DNA from: a virus
Length of the DNA stretch: 64,000 nucleotides
Strand: one strand, 5' to 3'
IMG/VR virus record: IMGVR_UViG_3300006735_000013
Location: 1-64,000 of that record
The notes below the pieces were generated by a model. The model made no database searches. It saw only the letters and a list, made by a program, of their open reading frames with translations, and was not told the DNA's origin. Below are positions 47,255-55,133 of the stretch, in pieces (within the stretch, counting starts at the first letter, position 1; each line of letters starts with the position of its first letter). The translations under genes and the position numbers were made by a program.

Positions 47255-48178
47255 TCATTGCTGCAAGATTTTACGGTATCTAATAAGTGCCTGTTCTTTC
47301 ATCTTACACTCAAGCATCATATCATATTGAACACCGTGGCGCAGCACGGGGTTGTATATCCAATCTGAGTGGGCTTGCACTCTGATCTTGTTGTCTCCCT
47401 GTTCTTCTCGGCGAGACTCAGAAAGGTGAACGACTGGCTTGATACCGGATGGCCAGGTTGATGCAGCCATTTGAACTGCCTCTTCCTGCGTCTGGGCGCC
47501 AGTGCAGAACCGAAAATGGTGATAGTCAAAGACAATTGGCACACCAACCCTCTGATAGATTAGCTCATAGAGGCGCCTTACGGACCACATGGAGGCTTTA
47601 TCGTCATTCTCTAGGGTAAGCCTAGAGCGAGTGTTTTCGTCCAGCCTGTAGAAGTTTTTGACCCATCTAGATGCTGTTCCTTCAAAGTCTCCACCGTATG
47701 TTCCTCCGACATGGATATTGATCTTGTTGTAATGACTAGGGAAGAATCCCATAAGGTCCATCATTTGTGAATGCTGATTCAATTCCTTGATAGTCTTATC
47801 CACAACTTTGTCATTTGGCGAGCCAAGTACATTGAAAGGTCCAGGATGAAAAGTTAGGCGATGGTTATTGAGTGTCGCATATTCACCAGCATCATCGAGC
47901 AAATAGCAAATCTCATTATAGTTTGGTAACTCCCTGAATTCATACTCACTCATCCAGGGGAATATATCTGATGACATTCTATAGAACTTGATGTCGTTTT
48001 GCTCATTCCACTCAAGAATTTTCTTGAGATCCTTGATGTTCTGCACTGCAAGTTCTGAAGCGTATGCGATGCCCTTATCTTTGAAGGTTCTCTTGATCAT
48101 GGATCGATTAGTGGTGATTCTCTTTGATTTTGGACCTGACGAAAGATCCATGTTTATGCAAGCGTATCCTAGTTGCAT
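47255..48178 (-). CDS. uvdE: UV damage endonuclease UvdE
   Basis: 307 residues, usual UvdE/UVSE length. LGYACINMDL at the start, IKFYRMSSDIFPW, HPGPFNVL, NIHVGGTYGG, LTLENDD and FDYHHF supply the His/Asp/Glu metal ligands of this TIM-barrel enzyme. It nicks DNA 5' of UV photoproducts without a glycosylase. Useful to a sunlit-water phage for repairing its own genome. Starts inside the end of the small gene upstream. Confidence 0.9.
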   Translation of the reverse strand: MQLGYACINMDLSSGPKSKRITTNRSMIKRTFKDKGIAYASELAVQNIKDLKKILEWNEQNDIKFYRMSSDIFPWMSEYEFRELPNYNEICYLLDDAGEYATLNNHRLTFHPGPFNVLGSPNDKVVDKTIKELNQHSQMMDLMGFFPSHYNKINIHVGGTYGGDFEGTASRWVKNFYRLDENTRSRLTLENDDKASMWSVRRLYELIYQRVGVPIVFDYHHFRFCTGAQTQEEAVQMAASTWPSGIKPVVHLSESRREEQGDNKIRVQAHSDWIYNPVLRHGVQYDMMLECKMKEQALIRYRKILQQ

Positions 48179-48330
48179 TGTTTTCTACTTCTTTCTTTCT
48201 CTACTTCTAGTCTAATTTCTTCCGCGATGATATGCACAAGCACTTTACGTGCGGAATCGGAAAACAAGTTTACACCACTGTGTTTGAACTTGTCAAGTGT
48301 CTTGCTTATAGTTTTTTCTAATTTTCCCAT
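48169..48330 (-). CDS. Small basic protein
   Basis: 53 residues from ATG 48330, helical and basic at the end (EEIRLEVEKERSRK). First gene behind promoter 48358-48386; its stop overlaps the uvdE start by ten bases. Confidence 0.5.
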   Translation of the reverse strand: MGKLEKTISKTLDKFKHSGVNLFSDSARKVLVHIIAEEIRLEVEKERSRKQCN

Positions 48331-48357
48331 GGGAACCCTTTTGGTCTATCTTTTAAT

Positions 48358-48386
48358 ATAGTACACCAGTGGGCTGGAAAAGTCAA
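48358..48386 (-). promoter_or_regulatory. Promoter of uvdE unit
   Basis: TTGACT, 17 bases, TACTAT. Confidence 0.75.
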
Positions 48387-48643
48387 TCAAATAAAGGACA
48401 AACTTCTTTTTGCCACTCTAGTTCATTAGGAGTGTAACAATCCTTTTCTTGTAAGAGCCAGCAAAAGGGTGTTCCTGATGCACTAGGTTCAAAGCAACCC
48501 GGTGAACATACTTCATTATGAAGCTCACTATTTGGATTATGGCAAACATAAATAGAGGTTTGCCGTGGTGCTTCATCTTGGTCCAGTGAAGGTACAACTT
48601 CACCGCAAGAAAAGAAAAAAAGAAACAAGCAGCCCAGAGTCAA
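48383..48643 (-). CDS. Cys-rich lipoprotein
   Basis: 86 residues if started at TTG 48643. Hydrophobic segment TLGCLFLFFFSC with FFSC lipobox, then a mature part with six more Cys. The start codon is uncertain; there is no ATG in the right place. Third Cys-rich lipoprotein of the window. Confidence 0.5.
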   Translation of the reverse strand: MTLGCLFLFFFSCGEVVPSLDQDEAPRQTSIYVCHNPNSELHNEVCSPGCFEPSASGTPFCWLLQEKDCYTPNELEWQKEVCPLFD

Positions 48644-48648
48644 ACCAA

Positions 48649-49056
48649 CTAAGGATCTGTAACCACAAAAGTTCCTGTGTTGTAGTCGTCTAAAATTCTG
48701 CAATCCCAACCATACTCACTGACAATGTCACCAACAATAAGCTTCATCTTGTCAGAGTTTCCTACAATTATCTTACAAGGTAATTCAACAAAGTTTAAGA
48801 ACTTTCTTACTTTTTCATCAACTTTATCATGGCGCGTGCCATGAAGATCGAGTGATCTCATTTTTCTTTGCTTTCTTCTATTTTTTGTTTTTCCGAACTT
48901 TATTGTAACTTCGGGTGTTACATCATAGTGGTGCCATACATCTTCTTTTTTAGTGCGCGCAACATGACCGTCGAGGTAGTAGTAGATATATCGAGGTGTC
49001 GTCTTTGTGACGATGCCGGCGCGTGTTTGGGAGATTATCAGGTCTCCTTTTCTCAT
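48649..49056 (-). CDS. GDL barrel fused to Smr domain
   Basis: 135 residues from ATG 49056 (GAGGG upstream). N-terminal barrel MRKGDLIISQTRAGIVTK and YYYLDGHV; a basic linker (KTKNRRKQRK); then an Smr-like domain with LDLHG at 69-73 and IIVGNSDKMK. Smr domains nick DNA or RNA. The fusion suggests that the many free GDLV barrels may also work on nucleic acids or ribosomes. Confidence 0.7.
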   Translation of the reverse strand: MRKGDLIISQTRAGIVTKTTPRYIYYYLDGHVARTKKEDVWHHYDVTPEVTIKFGKTKNRRKQRKMRSLDLHGTRHDKVDEKVRKFLNFVELPCKIIVGNSDKMKLIVGDIVSEYGWDCRILDDYNTGTFVVTDP

Positions 49057-49075
49057 TTTATAGCCCTCAAGCATA

Positions 49076-49360
49076 CTAGCGTTTCCTTTCTTCTAACCTA
49101 AATAACCAGTTTATCGAAACCATACCCATCGAATCTGTGATCCTATTCTTTTTTGAGACCATATCGCGGAAAAAGAATTCAAAGTTTGATCCGGGCTGCA
49201 TTCTCACTACAGCCAATTCGTTACGTGTGGATGAGGAATTCCTATCCTGATAGATGTCCACTATCTCTAAAAGGACTCCGACCCACTCCCTGCCATACAG
49301 AACATGGTAAACCAGATCTCCCTTCCTTAGTCCTCTGCTTTTCGATACTTCTTTCCACAT
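49076..49360 (-). CDS. RKGDLV barrel protein
   Basis: 94 residues from ATG 49360: GLRKGDLVYHVLYGREWVGVLLEI, ELAVVRMQPG, basic end. GDLV family, longest insert between strands. Confidence 0.55.
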   Translation of the reverse strand: MWKEVSKSRGLRKGDLVYHVLYGREWVGVLLEIVDIYQDRNSSSTRNELAVVRMQPGSNFEFFFRDMVSKKNRITDSMGMVSINWLFRLEERKR

Positions 49361-49425
49361 AATGAGATACAACCCCTAATGTAACTAAGGACAGTATCCA
49401 GAGAATGATAATAAAAATTCTTGTT

Positions 49426-49512
49426 TTATTTGTAAAATTGAATATAAATCACCAAAGACGTCGCTATTATCAGAGATATCGCAGCAACGATCGGGTGCTT
49501 AACTTTGAACAT
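49426..49512 (-). CDS. Membrane micropeptide
   Basis: 28 residues from ATG 49512; one hydrophobic helix (IVAAISLIIATSLVIYI). Starts within the last codons of the gene upstream (14-base overlap). Between 49361 and 49425 nothing convincing is seen. Confidence 0.45.
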   Translation of the reverse strand: MFKVKHPIVAAISLIIATSLVIYIQFYK

Positions 49513-50098
49513 AAGCGTTGACAGTCGCCAAGGCAGACAAATCAGAAATGCAGGAATTTGTAATGTCTTGCCTGTTTCTAGATTTAGAGTCTTCCAAAAC
49601 AAACTGGAGTTTTTTGAAGGTTTTATCACAATTTATGTAAAACTGAAAAGCGCTCAGCATAGCTTGAAAACTAGAGTATATAATCGAATTTGACCTTGCT
49701 GAAAATTCTGCCATAGCATGTCTCTTGGGCTTCAACCTGAGAGAAACATCCGCTTTAGCATCTGTCTTGGAACACGTCCTGGACATTTCAAAAATTGGCC
49801 TAACTGACAAGTCGACCAAACTAATGTTCTTTAGTGACTGGTGATTATTTATAAATTCTGTGTAGCAGGCCTTATAAATGGCATCAACAAAGCCCTCTCC
49901 AGGACACTCCAACAACCTGTATGACGAAGTTTTCCCAGATTCAATCTTCGAAAAAGACAAATCCACTAATGTTACGGGACTTTGCACAGACTCTTGTATC
50001 TTGATAGACTCTGGGCATAGAACTACCAAGTCATCCTTTAGTCTTTTTGTGAAAATCTCTTTAATATTGTCGCGGCGGAAATCCTCTGGTCTCCTCAC
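49499..50098 (-). CDS. LeuA-dimer-domain-like protein (tentative)
   Basis: 199 residues from GTG 50098 (TAGTG overlap). The phrase CPGEGFVDAIYKACYTEF, then LKNISLVDLSVRPI, AKADVSLRLKPKRHAMAEFSARSNSIIYSSFQAML, follows the order of the allosteric domain of isopropylmalate synthase (LeuA). No catalytic barrel is present, so it would be a stand-alone regulatory-fold protein. Possible function: binding a small ligand, or a capsid decoration fold; only weakly supported. Confidence 0.4.
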   Translation of the reverse strand: MRRPEDFRRDNIKEIFTKRLKDDLVVLCPESIKIQESVQSPVTLVDLSFSKIESGKTSSYRLLECPGEGFVDAIYKACYTEFINNHQSLKNISLVDLSVRPIFEMSRTCSKTDAKADVSLRLKPKRHAMAEFSARSNSIIYSSFQAMLSAFQFYINCDKTFKKLQFVLEDSKSRNRQDITNSCISDLSALATVNAYVQS

Positions 50099-51915
50099 TA
50101 CTCCAACCTTTCAAGCCCTGCGGACACTTTGAAGATATTTTGAACATTTCCCAGCCTTTTTATATCTCTGAGAATTTTGACCTTTACATCCTCCGGTGCG
50201 TTGAATTGACCGGGGACAGAAGGTATAAACTTTACGGATAGGCCGGCGATATATCTACCCTCTGTTACCTTTTGGTTTTTTACCACAACAGTGACGATTG
50301 TTACATTTGGCAACGCTCGAAGGTCAGCAAGAATATCATCTAGACCTCTCGATTTGTTCTCTTCAAGAGTGAGGCCATAGGTCAGCATACAGTAAAATTT
50401 ATATATACCTCTCTGTCTGCTGCGCCCCTTCTCTTCTTTTATTATATCTTTCTCTATACTATCATAAAAGCTCTGCTTTGTCAAGTGGTTGTGGCTGAAA
50501 TACTTTTGTATATCTTCTTCTATGCCCGGAAGCTGTAGCTGCTGTCCTGAAGGTGCCGCATATCCCTCTTGAGCCAGCACTGCCTTTATTATCTCTATGA
50601 TGTCATCTATTTCTTTGTCTGCCGCGGAAGCAGTGAAAGCACAGAATTCTCTGAAGCCTTCGACGTTCATTGCTTCTTCTGGTGCCATTCTCAATTGGAC
50701 ATGCATGTCCTCTCCGTCTGCGTCGATGTCTAGCTCCTCATAACCATAGATGCCACTCTCAGACATCCTATCCTCTATCATGCGCTCAAGAGTTCGGACG
50801 TCCGAATAATCAATGTCTTCTAGGTCTTTTTCTGCTTTCCGATACTCTTCTCCTGTTGTGTCGATAGAAAATTCTACGGCGGCTCCATAATAGACCTCAA
50901 CACCGTGGTCATATTCGTTATCACCAATATCGTAATAGACCGAAATATGTTCTAAGTCTGAGTTTGCCTCATTTTTTATAACTTCGCAAGCTCTCTCTGC
51001 TACTTCGGCGGGGTTTGGTGGCGGATTGTCTATAATCCATTCTCGTGCTTCCCTGGTTATGTCTTCAAATATTTGACTGATCAGATCCTCTAGGTCGTCT
51101 TCATCTTCATTTTTGTATTCGGGCATACCATCGAGGTGCTCTCTTATGATACTCCACAAGTCATCGGCGTCTTGAGCTTCGTTTGGTGCATCCCAAAGCA
51201 TAGTCAAATCGCCTTCGTGGTCAAACTGCAAAGTAATCAGATGATTATCGGAGCCTTCAGGTATTCCTGAAAATTTCGTTATGACGAAAACTTTTCCTTC
51301 CTCTTCAGTATACTGCACAAAGTAGTTTCTCTTTTCTTTCGTCGAGATACACCAACTTGTAAGCCTAGGGTTTTGCCCATAGTAGCAGCTTGCCTCAGTT
51401 GTCAGTGGTCGTACTGCAAAAATGCCATGGTCGCTATAAACAACCTCAGAGTTCTCTTCTGCGTGCTTTTTTTCTGCTGCGGCTTTCTGCGCCTTAGCCG
51501 ATGTCGTGACACCTAGCTTATCTAGCATTCTCTTGAGTTCTTCGTCGTGGTATTTGTATATATCTTTTTCTTCAAACTTGTGTTGGTGCCATTGAAAGAG
51601 CTGCACGATGTCCATAAGTTCTTCTGAAAATCTCAAAATGTTATCTTGGTTTAGCTCAAACGCGCCTGGATATTCTAGATATTCCTCAAAATCTTCACTG
51701 TACTTTCTGTGTAACTCTCGGGCATACCACATAAGGTATTTTGATACCCCCTTGGTGCCGAGAGCATTCTCTATTTGGCGCCGACCCCAGTTAATCCAGC
51801 CCATTTTATCCGCGGCAGGATATTTTGCCTTGACATCTTTTACTCTTGCTTCCAGAAGGAGGTCAGGGTACCTCTCTTCCATAAGAAATTCTTTCCATTG
51901 TCTGTTAAATTGCAT
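50098..51915 (-). CDS. Virion-type protein with WCIS motif
   Basis: 605 residues, acidic. Leader QFNRQWKEFLMEE ends in L-M-E, like the other candidate propeptides. A domain near 180-230 has RLTSWCISTKEKRNYFVQYTEEEGKVFVITKF, a phrase type I know from marine phage proteins of unknown function. The long acidic helical middle and the C-terminal alpha/beta part have no named family. An ACTATTTA box lies 22 bases upstream. Confidence 0.55.
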   Translation of the reverse strand: MQFNRQWKEFLMEERYPDLLLEARVKDVKAKYPAADKMGWINWGRRQIENALGTKGVSKYLMWYARELHRKYSEDFEEYLEYPGAFELNQDNILRFSEELMDIVQLFQWHQHKFEEKDIYKYHDEELKRMLDKLGVTTSAKAQKAAAEKKHAEENSEVVYSDHGIFAVRPLTTEASCYYGQNPRLTSWCISTKEKRNYFVQYTEEEGKVFVITKFSGIPEGSDNHLITLQFDHEGDLTMLWDAPNEAQDADDLWSIIREHLDGMPEYKNEDEDDLEDLISQIFEDITREAREWIIDNPPPNPAEVAERACEVIKNEANSDLEHISVYYDIGDNEYDHGVEVYYGAAVEFSIDTTGEEYRKAEKDLEDIDYSDVRTLERMIEDRMSESGIYGYEELDIDADGEDMHVQLRMAPEEAMNVEGFREFCAFTASAADKEIDDIIEIIKAVLAQEGYAAPSGQQLQLPGIEEDIQKYFSHNHLTKQSFYDSIEKDIIKEEKGRSRQRGIYKFYCMLTYGLTLEENKSRGLDDILADLRALPNVTIVTVVVKNQKVTEGRYIAGLSVKFIPSVPGQFNAPEDVKVKILRDIKRLGNVQNIFKVSAGLERLE

Positions 51916-51936
51916 AAAGAAAACACCTTTTTAATA

Positions 51937-51944
51937 TAAATAGT
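51937..51944 (-). promoter_or_regulatory. ACTATTTA box upstream of WCIS gene
   Basis: ACTATTTA on the minus strand, 22 bases before ATG 51915. Confidence 0.45.
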
Positions 51945-51959
51945 TATAAATTATAGTGT

Positions 51960-52295
51960 CTAATAAAAAATCTGTATCAGAATCACTAGAAAGCACAAGC
52001 TCAGGCAAAGCATTGTTTTTGTGGTGAACATTGATTCGCCCAGCATTGTCCACGTCAAGACAGAAAATATAGTGTAGCCAGTGCATGTGCCTATGAATCT
52101 TGCTGACCACGCAGATTCTAGCTCTGTGGATATTATTTTCCAAGCATACCAAAAAAGTATGCTTGTTGGTACACCTATTAGAACGGCAGAAAGTATTGGT
52201 TTATCTGACCACCAGTGGTACATCTTCTGTAAGTTGAGTTGGTACCAGCCTAGGACCTGGCCTAAAGCAAAAAGTGCAATACCCCACCATAACAT
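51960..52295 (-). CDS. Multi-pass membrane protein
   Basis: 111 residues with about four hydrophobic segments. Phrases MLWWGIALFALGQVLGWYQ, GVPTSILFWYAW and LGESMFTTKT recur in marine phage membrane proteins of unknown role, and the small size fits a transporter-like or holin-like protein. Ends 45 bases before the WCIS gene. Confidence 0.65.
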   Translation of the reverse strand: MLWWGIALFALGQVLGWYQLNLQKMYHWWSDKPILSAVLIGVPTSILFWYAWKIISTELESAWSARFIGTCTGYTIFSVLTWTMLGESMFTTKTMLCLSLCFLVILIQIFY

Positions 52296-52640
52296 CTAGT
52301 GCTCCCTCAGTGAAAAGTTAGTAAATTTAGTTATCTCAGCAGCATTTATAGATTTAGCGAGTGATGCTATTAGTGCAACCTCTTCGGGCGGTATCGTAAG
52401 CTTATCAACTGAGTGCTCTTCTGCTTGCAAGATAAGTTCTTCCAAATAACCAAGAAGAATATCTGCCGAGAGCTTTACTTCTAATAAGGAGGTAAGCTCC
52501 GTTGTGGACACTTCAAAACCCCCCTTGTAATGGTCCTCTATTGTTGATTCTATTCTAGAAACCAAGGGAAGGCTGGCGCTATGGATCATTGAGATTGCCT
52601 TTACACTTATCTCTACGGCTGTTTCTGGCTTTTTTCCCAC
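52296..52640 (-). CDS. Hypothetical helical protein
   Basis: 114 residues from GTG 52640 (AGGGC upstream). Helical, Ala/Leu/Glu-rich. No motif recognised. Adjacent to the membrane protein gene. Confidence 0.5.
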   Translation of the reverse strand: MGKKPETAVEISVKAISMIHSASLPLVSRIESTIEDHYKGGFEVSTTELTSLLEVKLSADILLGYLEELILQAEEHSVDKLTIPPEEVALIASLAKSINAAEITKFTNFSLREH

Positions 52641-52904
52641 CTATTTGCCCTCTTTTTCTGAGTTGTGGTCAATCAAGTCCGTATATCCACCTAACTTTAC
52701 TGTCAATCCAGACTCAATATTGTTAGCCAAAATAATTGGCACCGTCGGATGATTGTAAAACTTTTTATAGTCTTCTAATATATCTTCTTTTCCCTCAAAG
52801 TCAAGATAAGTGTAGTTTGCCGATATTGCTTGACAATAATCGGACGCCATTGCACAAAAGGGACAACTCGATCGGCCAAAAATAAAGTATCTGGTATTAG
52901 TCAT
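52641..52904 (-). CDS. Glutaredoxin
   Basis: 87 residues from ATG 52904 (AAAGGATCCTTA upstream). Active site CPFC (14-17), cis-Pro phrase TVPIIL, then GGYTD. It probably supplies electrons to ribonucleotide reductase or keeps virion thiols reduced. A second redox protein, the thioredoxin-fold lipoprotein, is at 24.2 kb. Confidence 0.85.
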   Translation of the reverse strand: MTNTRYFIFGRSSCPFCAMASDYCQAISANYTYLDFEGKEDILEDYKKFYNHPTVPIILANNIESGLTVKLGGYTDLIDHNSEKEGK

Positions 52905-53184
52905 TAAGGATCCTTTTGCCCAGTTGCCTCTCATTCATCTTGGAATATATCTGCTGCGCTGATCCGAACGTGATTATATCTTCTACAGTATTTCCGTGGC
53001 TAATCTTCACTATTGAAAATTTTTCTGACGAATAGCTTGATTGCTCAGACAGTAGAAAGTTATCTAAATTTTCATAGTCTACAATGGAAACTACATGGTC
53101 TGTATTTATAAAAATATTTTTTGAATATATATCCCTTTTGTATCCATTATTCTCAATCATGAGAGTTCTTATCTGTAGTAGCAC
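52897..53184 (-). CDS. Hypothetical protein
   Basis: 95 residues from GTG 53184 with TAGGAGG upstream (TAGTG overlap). Beta strands (IFINTDHVVSIVDYE, FSIVKISHGNTVEDI) then a helix; no family recognised. Confidence 0.5.
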   Translation of the reverse strand: MLLQIRTLMIENNGYKRDIYSKNIFINTDHVVSIVDYENLDNFLLSEQSSYSSEKFSIVKISHGNTVEDIITFGSAQQIYSKMNERQLGKRILND

Positions 53185-53459
53185 TAACTACCTCCTATGC
53201 TCTTAAGGATAAAGGCACCGATGAGACCTATAACGGATGTGAAAAGCGTCCAAATCATTCTTGATGATGTTCTCTTCCACGCCTCTAATTCTCTGAGCCT
53301 TGCATAAAGGCCCTGGTCTGGGTTATAAACTGCTTCTTTTATTTTTGCAATGTCTTGTGACATCTCTTCTTGCTTATCTTGCATAACATCAATACCATTA
53401 CAAACCTTATCAAGCTTGCTCTGCATTTCTAGCATGCACACTCTGTTGTCGTCAACCAT
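53184..53459 (-). CDS. Coiled-coil protein with C-terminal membrane anchor
   Basis: 91 residues from ATG 53459 (GGAGGG upstream). A heptad-rich first half (LEMQSKLDKVCNGIDVMQDKQ), the phrase YNPDQGLYARLRELEAWK, and a C-terminal membrane helix (WTLFTSVIGLIGAFIL). The layout resembles XhlA/hemolysin-type phage proteins tied to holins. Lysis role is inferred. Confidence 0.6.
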   Translation of the reverse strand: MVDDNRVCMLEMQSKLDKVCNGIDVMQDKQEEMSQDIAKIKEAVYNPDQGLYARLRELEAWKRTSSRMIWTLFTSVIGLIGAFILKSIGGS

Positions 53460-53498
53460 GGTAAAACCCTCCAACTATTTACTAGTAAGTAGTAAATG

Positions 53499-55064
53499 CT
53501 AGTGGACAATGCTGTGATTAGTCAACAAAAGAGTGCCTGCGACCGAGATAGCATTCCTGACCGCACACTTAGTGACCTTGGCAGGGTCGATGACCCCTGT
53601 TTTGTAAAGGTCCTCTTTCTTGTTTGTCAAGAAATTGTAACCTTCAAACTTCTCACAGGCACCGAGTGTGTGCAGCAATAATTCAGAATTGATGCCGGCA
53701 TTTTCTGACATTACACAGAATGGCGCCTTGAGTGACTTTTTGATAATTGGCAATGCTGTGCCCTGTTCTTCGTTTTCAAAGTCTACGTCGATGGCGTCAG
53801 AAATCTTAAGGAGAGTCATACCTCCACCGATTACAATTCCATCCTGCTGGGCTGAGTTGACGGCCTCCATGGCATCTTCTATCCTATGTTTCTTCTCTAT
53901 TACCTCTACCTCAGAGCTTCCACCAACACGTATAATCCCAACACCAGAAGAGAGACGAGTAATTCTGTCTTGAAGACGTTGAGCTGCATGCATATCTTCT
54001 GTTTGTTCAATTTCATTTTTGATCTCCTCTATTCGATTTTCAATTGAAGAATAATCACCCTCACCATCGACAATGATCGTATGAGACTTGCCAATCTCAA
54101 TTGAGCTAGCTTGGCCAAAGTCAACCAAAGAAACTTCTGTGGTCTTATGCCCTAAATTTTGCTGGAAGAATTTTGCACCTGTGGCAATGGCGAGGTCGCT
54201 CATAATCCCTCTTCTGTCTTCTCCATAGGAAGGAGCTTTCACGGCTGCAACTTTCATTGAGCCCCTCACTGTGTTCATGATCAGTGCGGCCAAGGCCTGA
54301 CCTTCAAGCTCTTCGGCCACGATAATAAATGGGCGATTTTCTCTAGCAGCAATCTCTAGCGCCGGGAGGATATCTGCTACTTGCTCTATTTTACTATCAG
54401 TAATCAAAAACATTGGATTATCATATTTTGCCAGGCCGCGGCGTTCATCCGTGATGAAGGCTCGAGCGGTATAACCTGAAGAGAACCTGAATCCTTCCAC
54501 CAGGTCTAAGGTTGTTTCATGTGAGTTGGCTTCCTCAATGGAGATGGAGCCATTTTTACCTACCTTGTCAACTGCGGTAGCTACCAACTCACCAATCATC
54601 TTGTCATTGTTTGATGAAATAGTGGCAATATGTCTGATATCCTCGATAGATGAAACCGGTTTAGCCAAATCAGTAATACCTTCGCAGATCACGTCACAAC
54701 ACCGATCAAGGCCGCGCTTGATCTCAATAGGGCTAACACCTGCTTCAATATGCTTGTTAGCTTGCACGAGGATCTCTCGGGCCAGAATGGTACTTGTAGT
54801 TGTACCATCGCCTGCTTGGGAGTTGGTCATCGCAGAAACCTGCTTTACGACTTCGGCTCCAGCATTCATGTGTGGATCTTCAAAGTTGATATTCTGAGCG
54901 ACGGTTACTCCGTCTTTTGTAATGAAAGGTCTTTTATCTTTCTGGTGAATGAGAACATTCTGGCCTTTCGGGCCGAGGGTGGTTGCAACATAATTAGCCA
55001 GGGTATTGACACCCTCCAAGACCTTGTTGCGAAGGGTCTGGCCGTGTTCTAACTTAGTAGTCAT
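53499..55064 (-). CDS. groEL: GroEL chaperonin
   Basis: 521 residues, near full length (E. coli 548). ATP site TTLGPKGQNV (28-37) and GDGTTT (85-90), apical phrase EGQALAALIMNT, and VGGSSEVEV...DAMEAV of the lower equatorial domain. The C-terminus lacks the GGM repeat tail that lines bacterial rings. No groES is seen in the window, so it may use the host's or one elsewhere. Strong own promoter. Likely folds abundant virion proteins. Confidence 0.93.
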   Translation of the reverse strand: MTTKLEHGQTLRNKVLEGVNTLANYVATTLGPKGQNVLIHQKDKRPFITKDGVTVAQNINFEDPHMNAGAEVVKQVSAMTNSQAGDGTTTSTILAREILVQANKHIEAGVSPIEIKRGLDRCCDVICEGITDLAKPVSSIEDIRHIATISSNNDKMIGELVATAVDKVGKNGSISIEEANSHETTLDLVEGFRFSSGYTARAFITDERRGLAKYDNPMFLITDSKIEQVADILPALEIAARENRPFIIVAEELEGQALAALIMNTVRGSMKVAAVKAPSYGEDRRGIMSDLAIATGAKFFQQNLGHKTTEVSLVDFGQASSIEIGKSHTIIVDGEGDYSSIENRIEEIKNEIEQTEDMHAAQRLQDRITRLSSGVGIIRVGGSSEVEVIEKKHRIEDAMEAVNSAQQDGIVIGGGMTLLKISDAIDVDFENEEQGTALPIIKKSLKAPFCVMSENAGINSELLLHTLGACEKFEGYNFLTNKKEDLYKTGVIDPAKVTKCAVRNAISVAGTLLLTNHSIVH

Positions 55065-55091
55065 GAAACCTCACTTTATTGTTATACTACT

Positions 55092-55119
55092 ATTATAATG
55101 TATTTTGAGAAAATGTCAA
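55092..55119 (-). promoter_or_regulatory. groEL promoter
   Basis: TTGACA, 16 bases, TATAAT. Confidence 0.8.
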
Positions 55120-55133
55120 GCAGTTTTTTTACT

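Noticed and set aside
49361-49425. Hydrophobic minus-strand frame (IFIIILWILSLVTLGVV)
   Set aside because: No usable start codon or ribosome site, and it runs through the barrel gene at 49076 in another frame.
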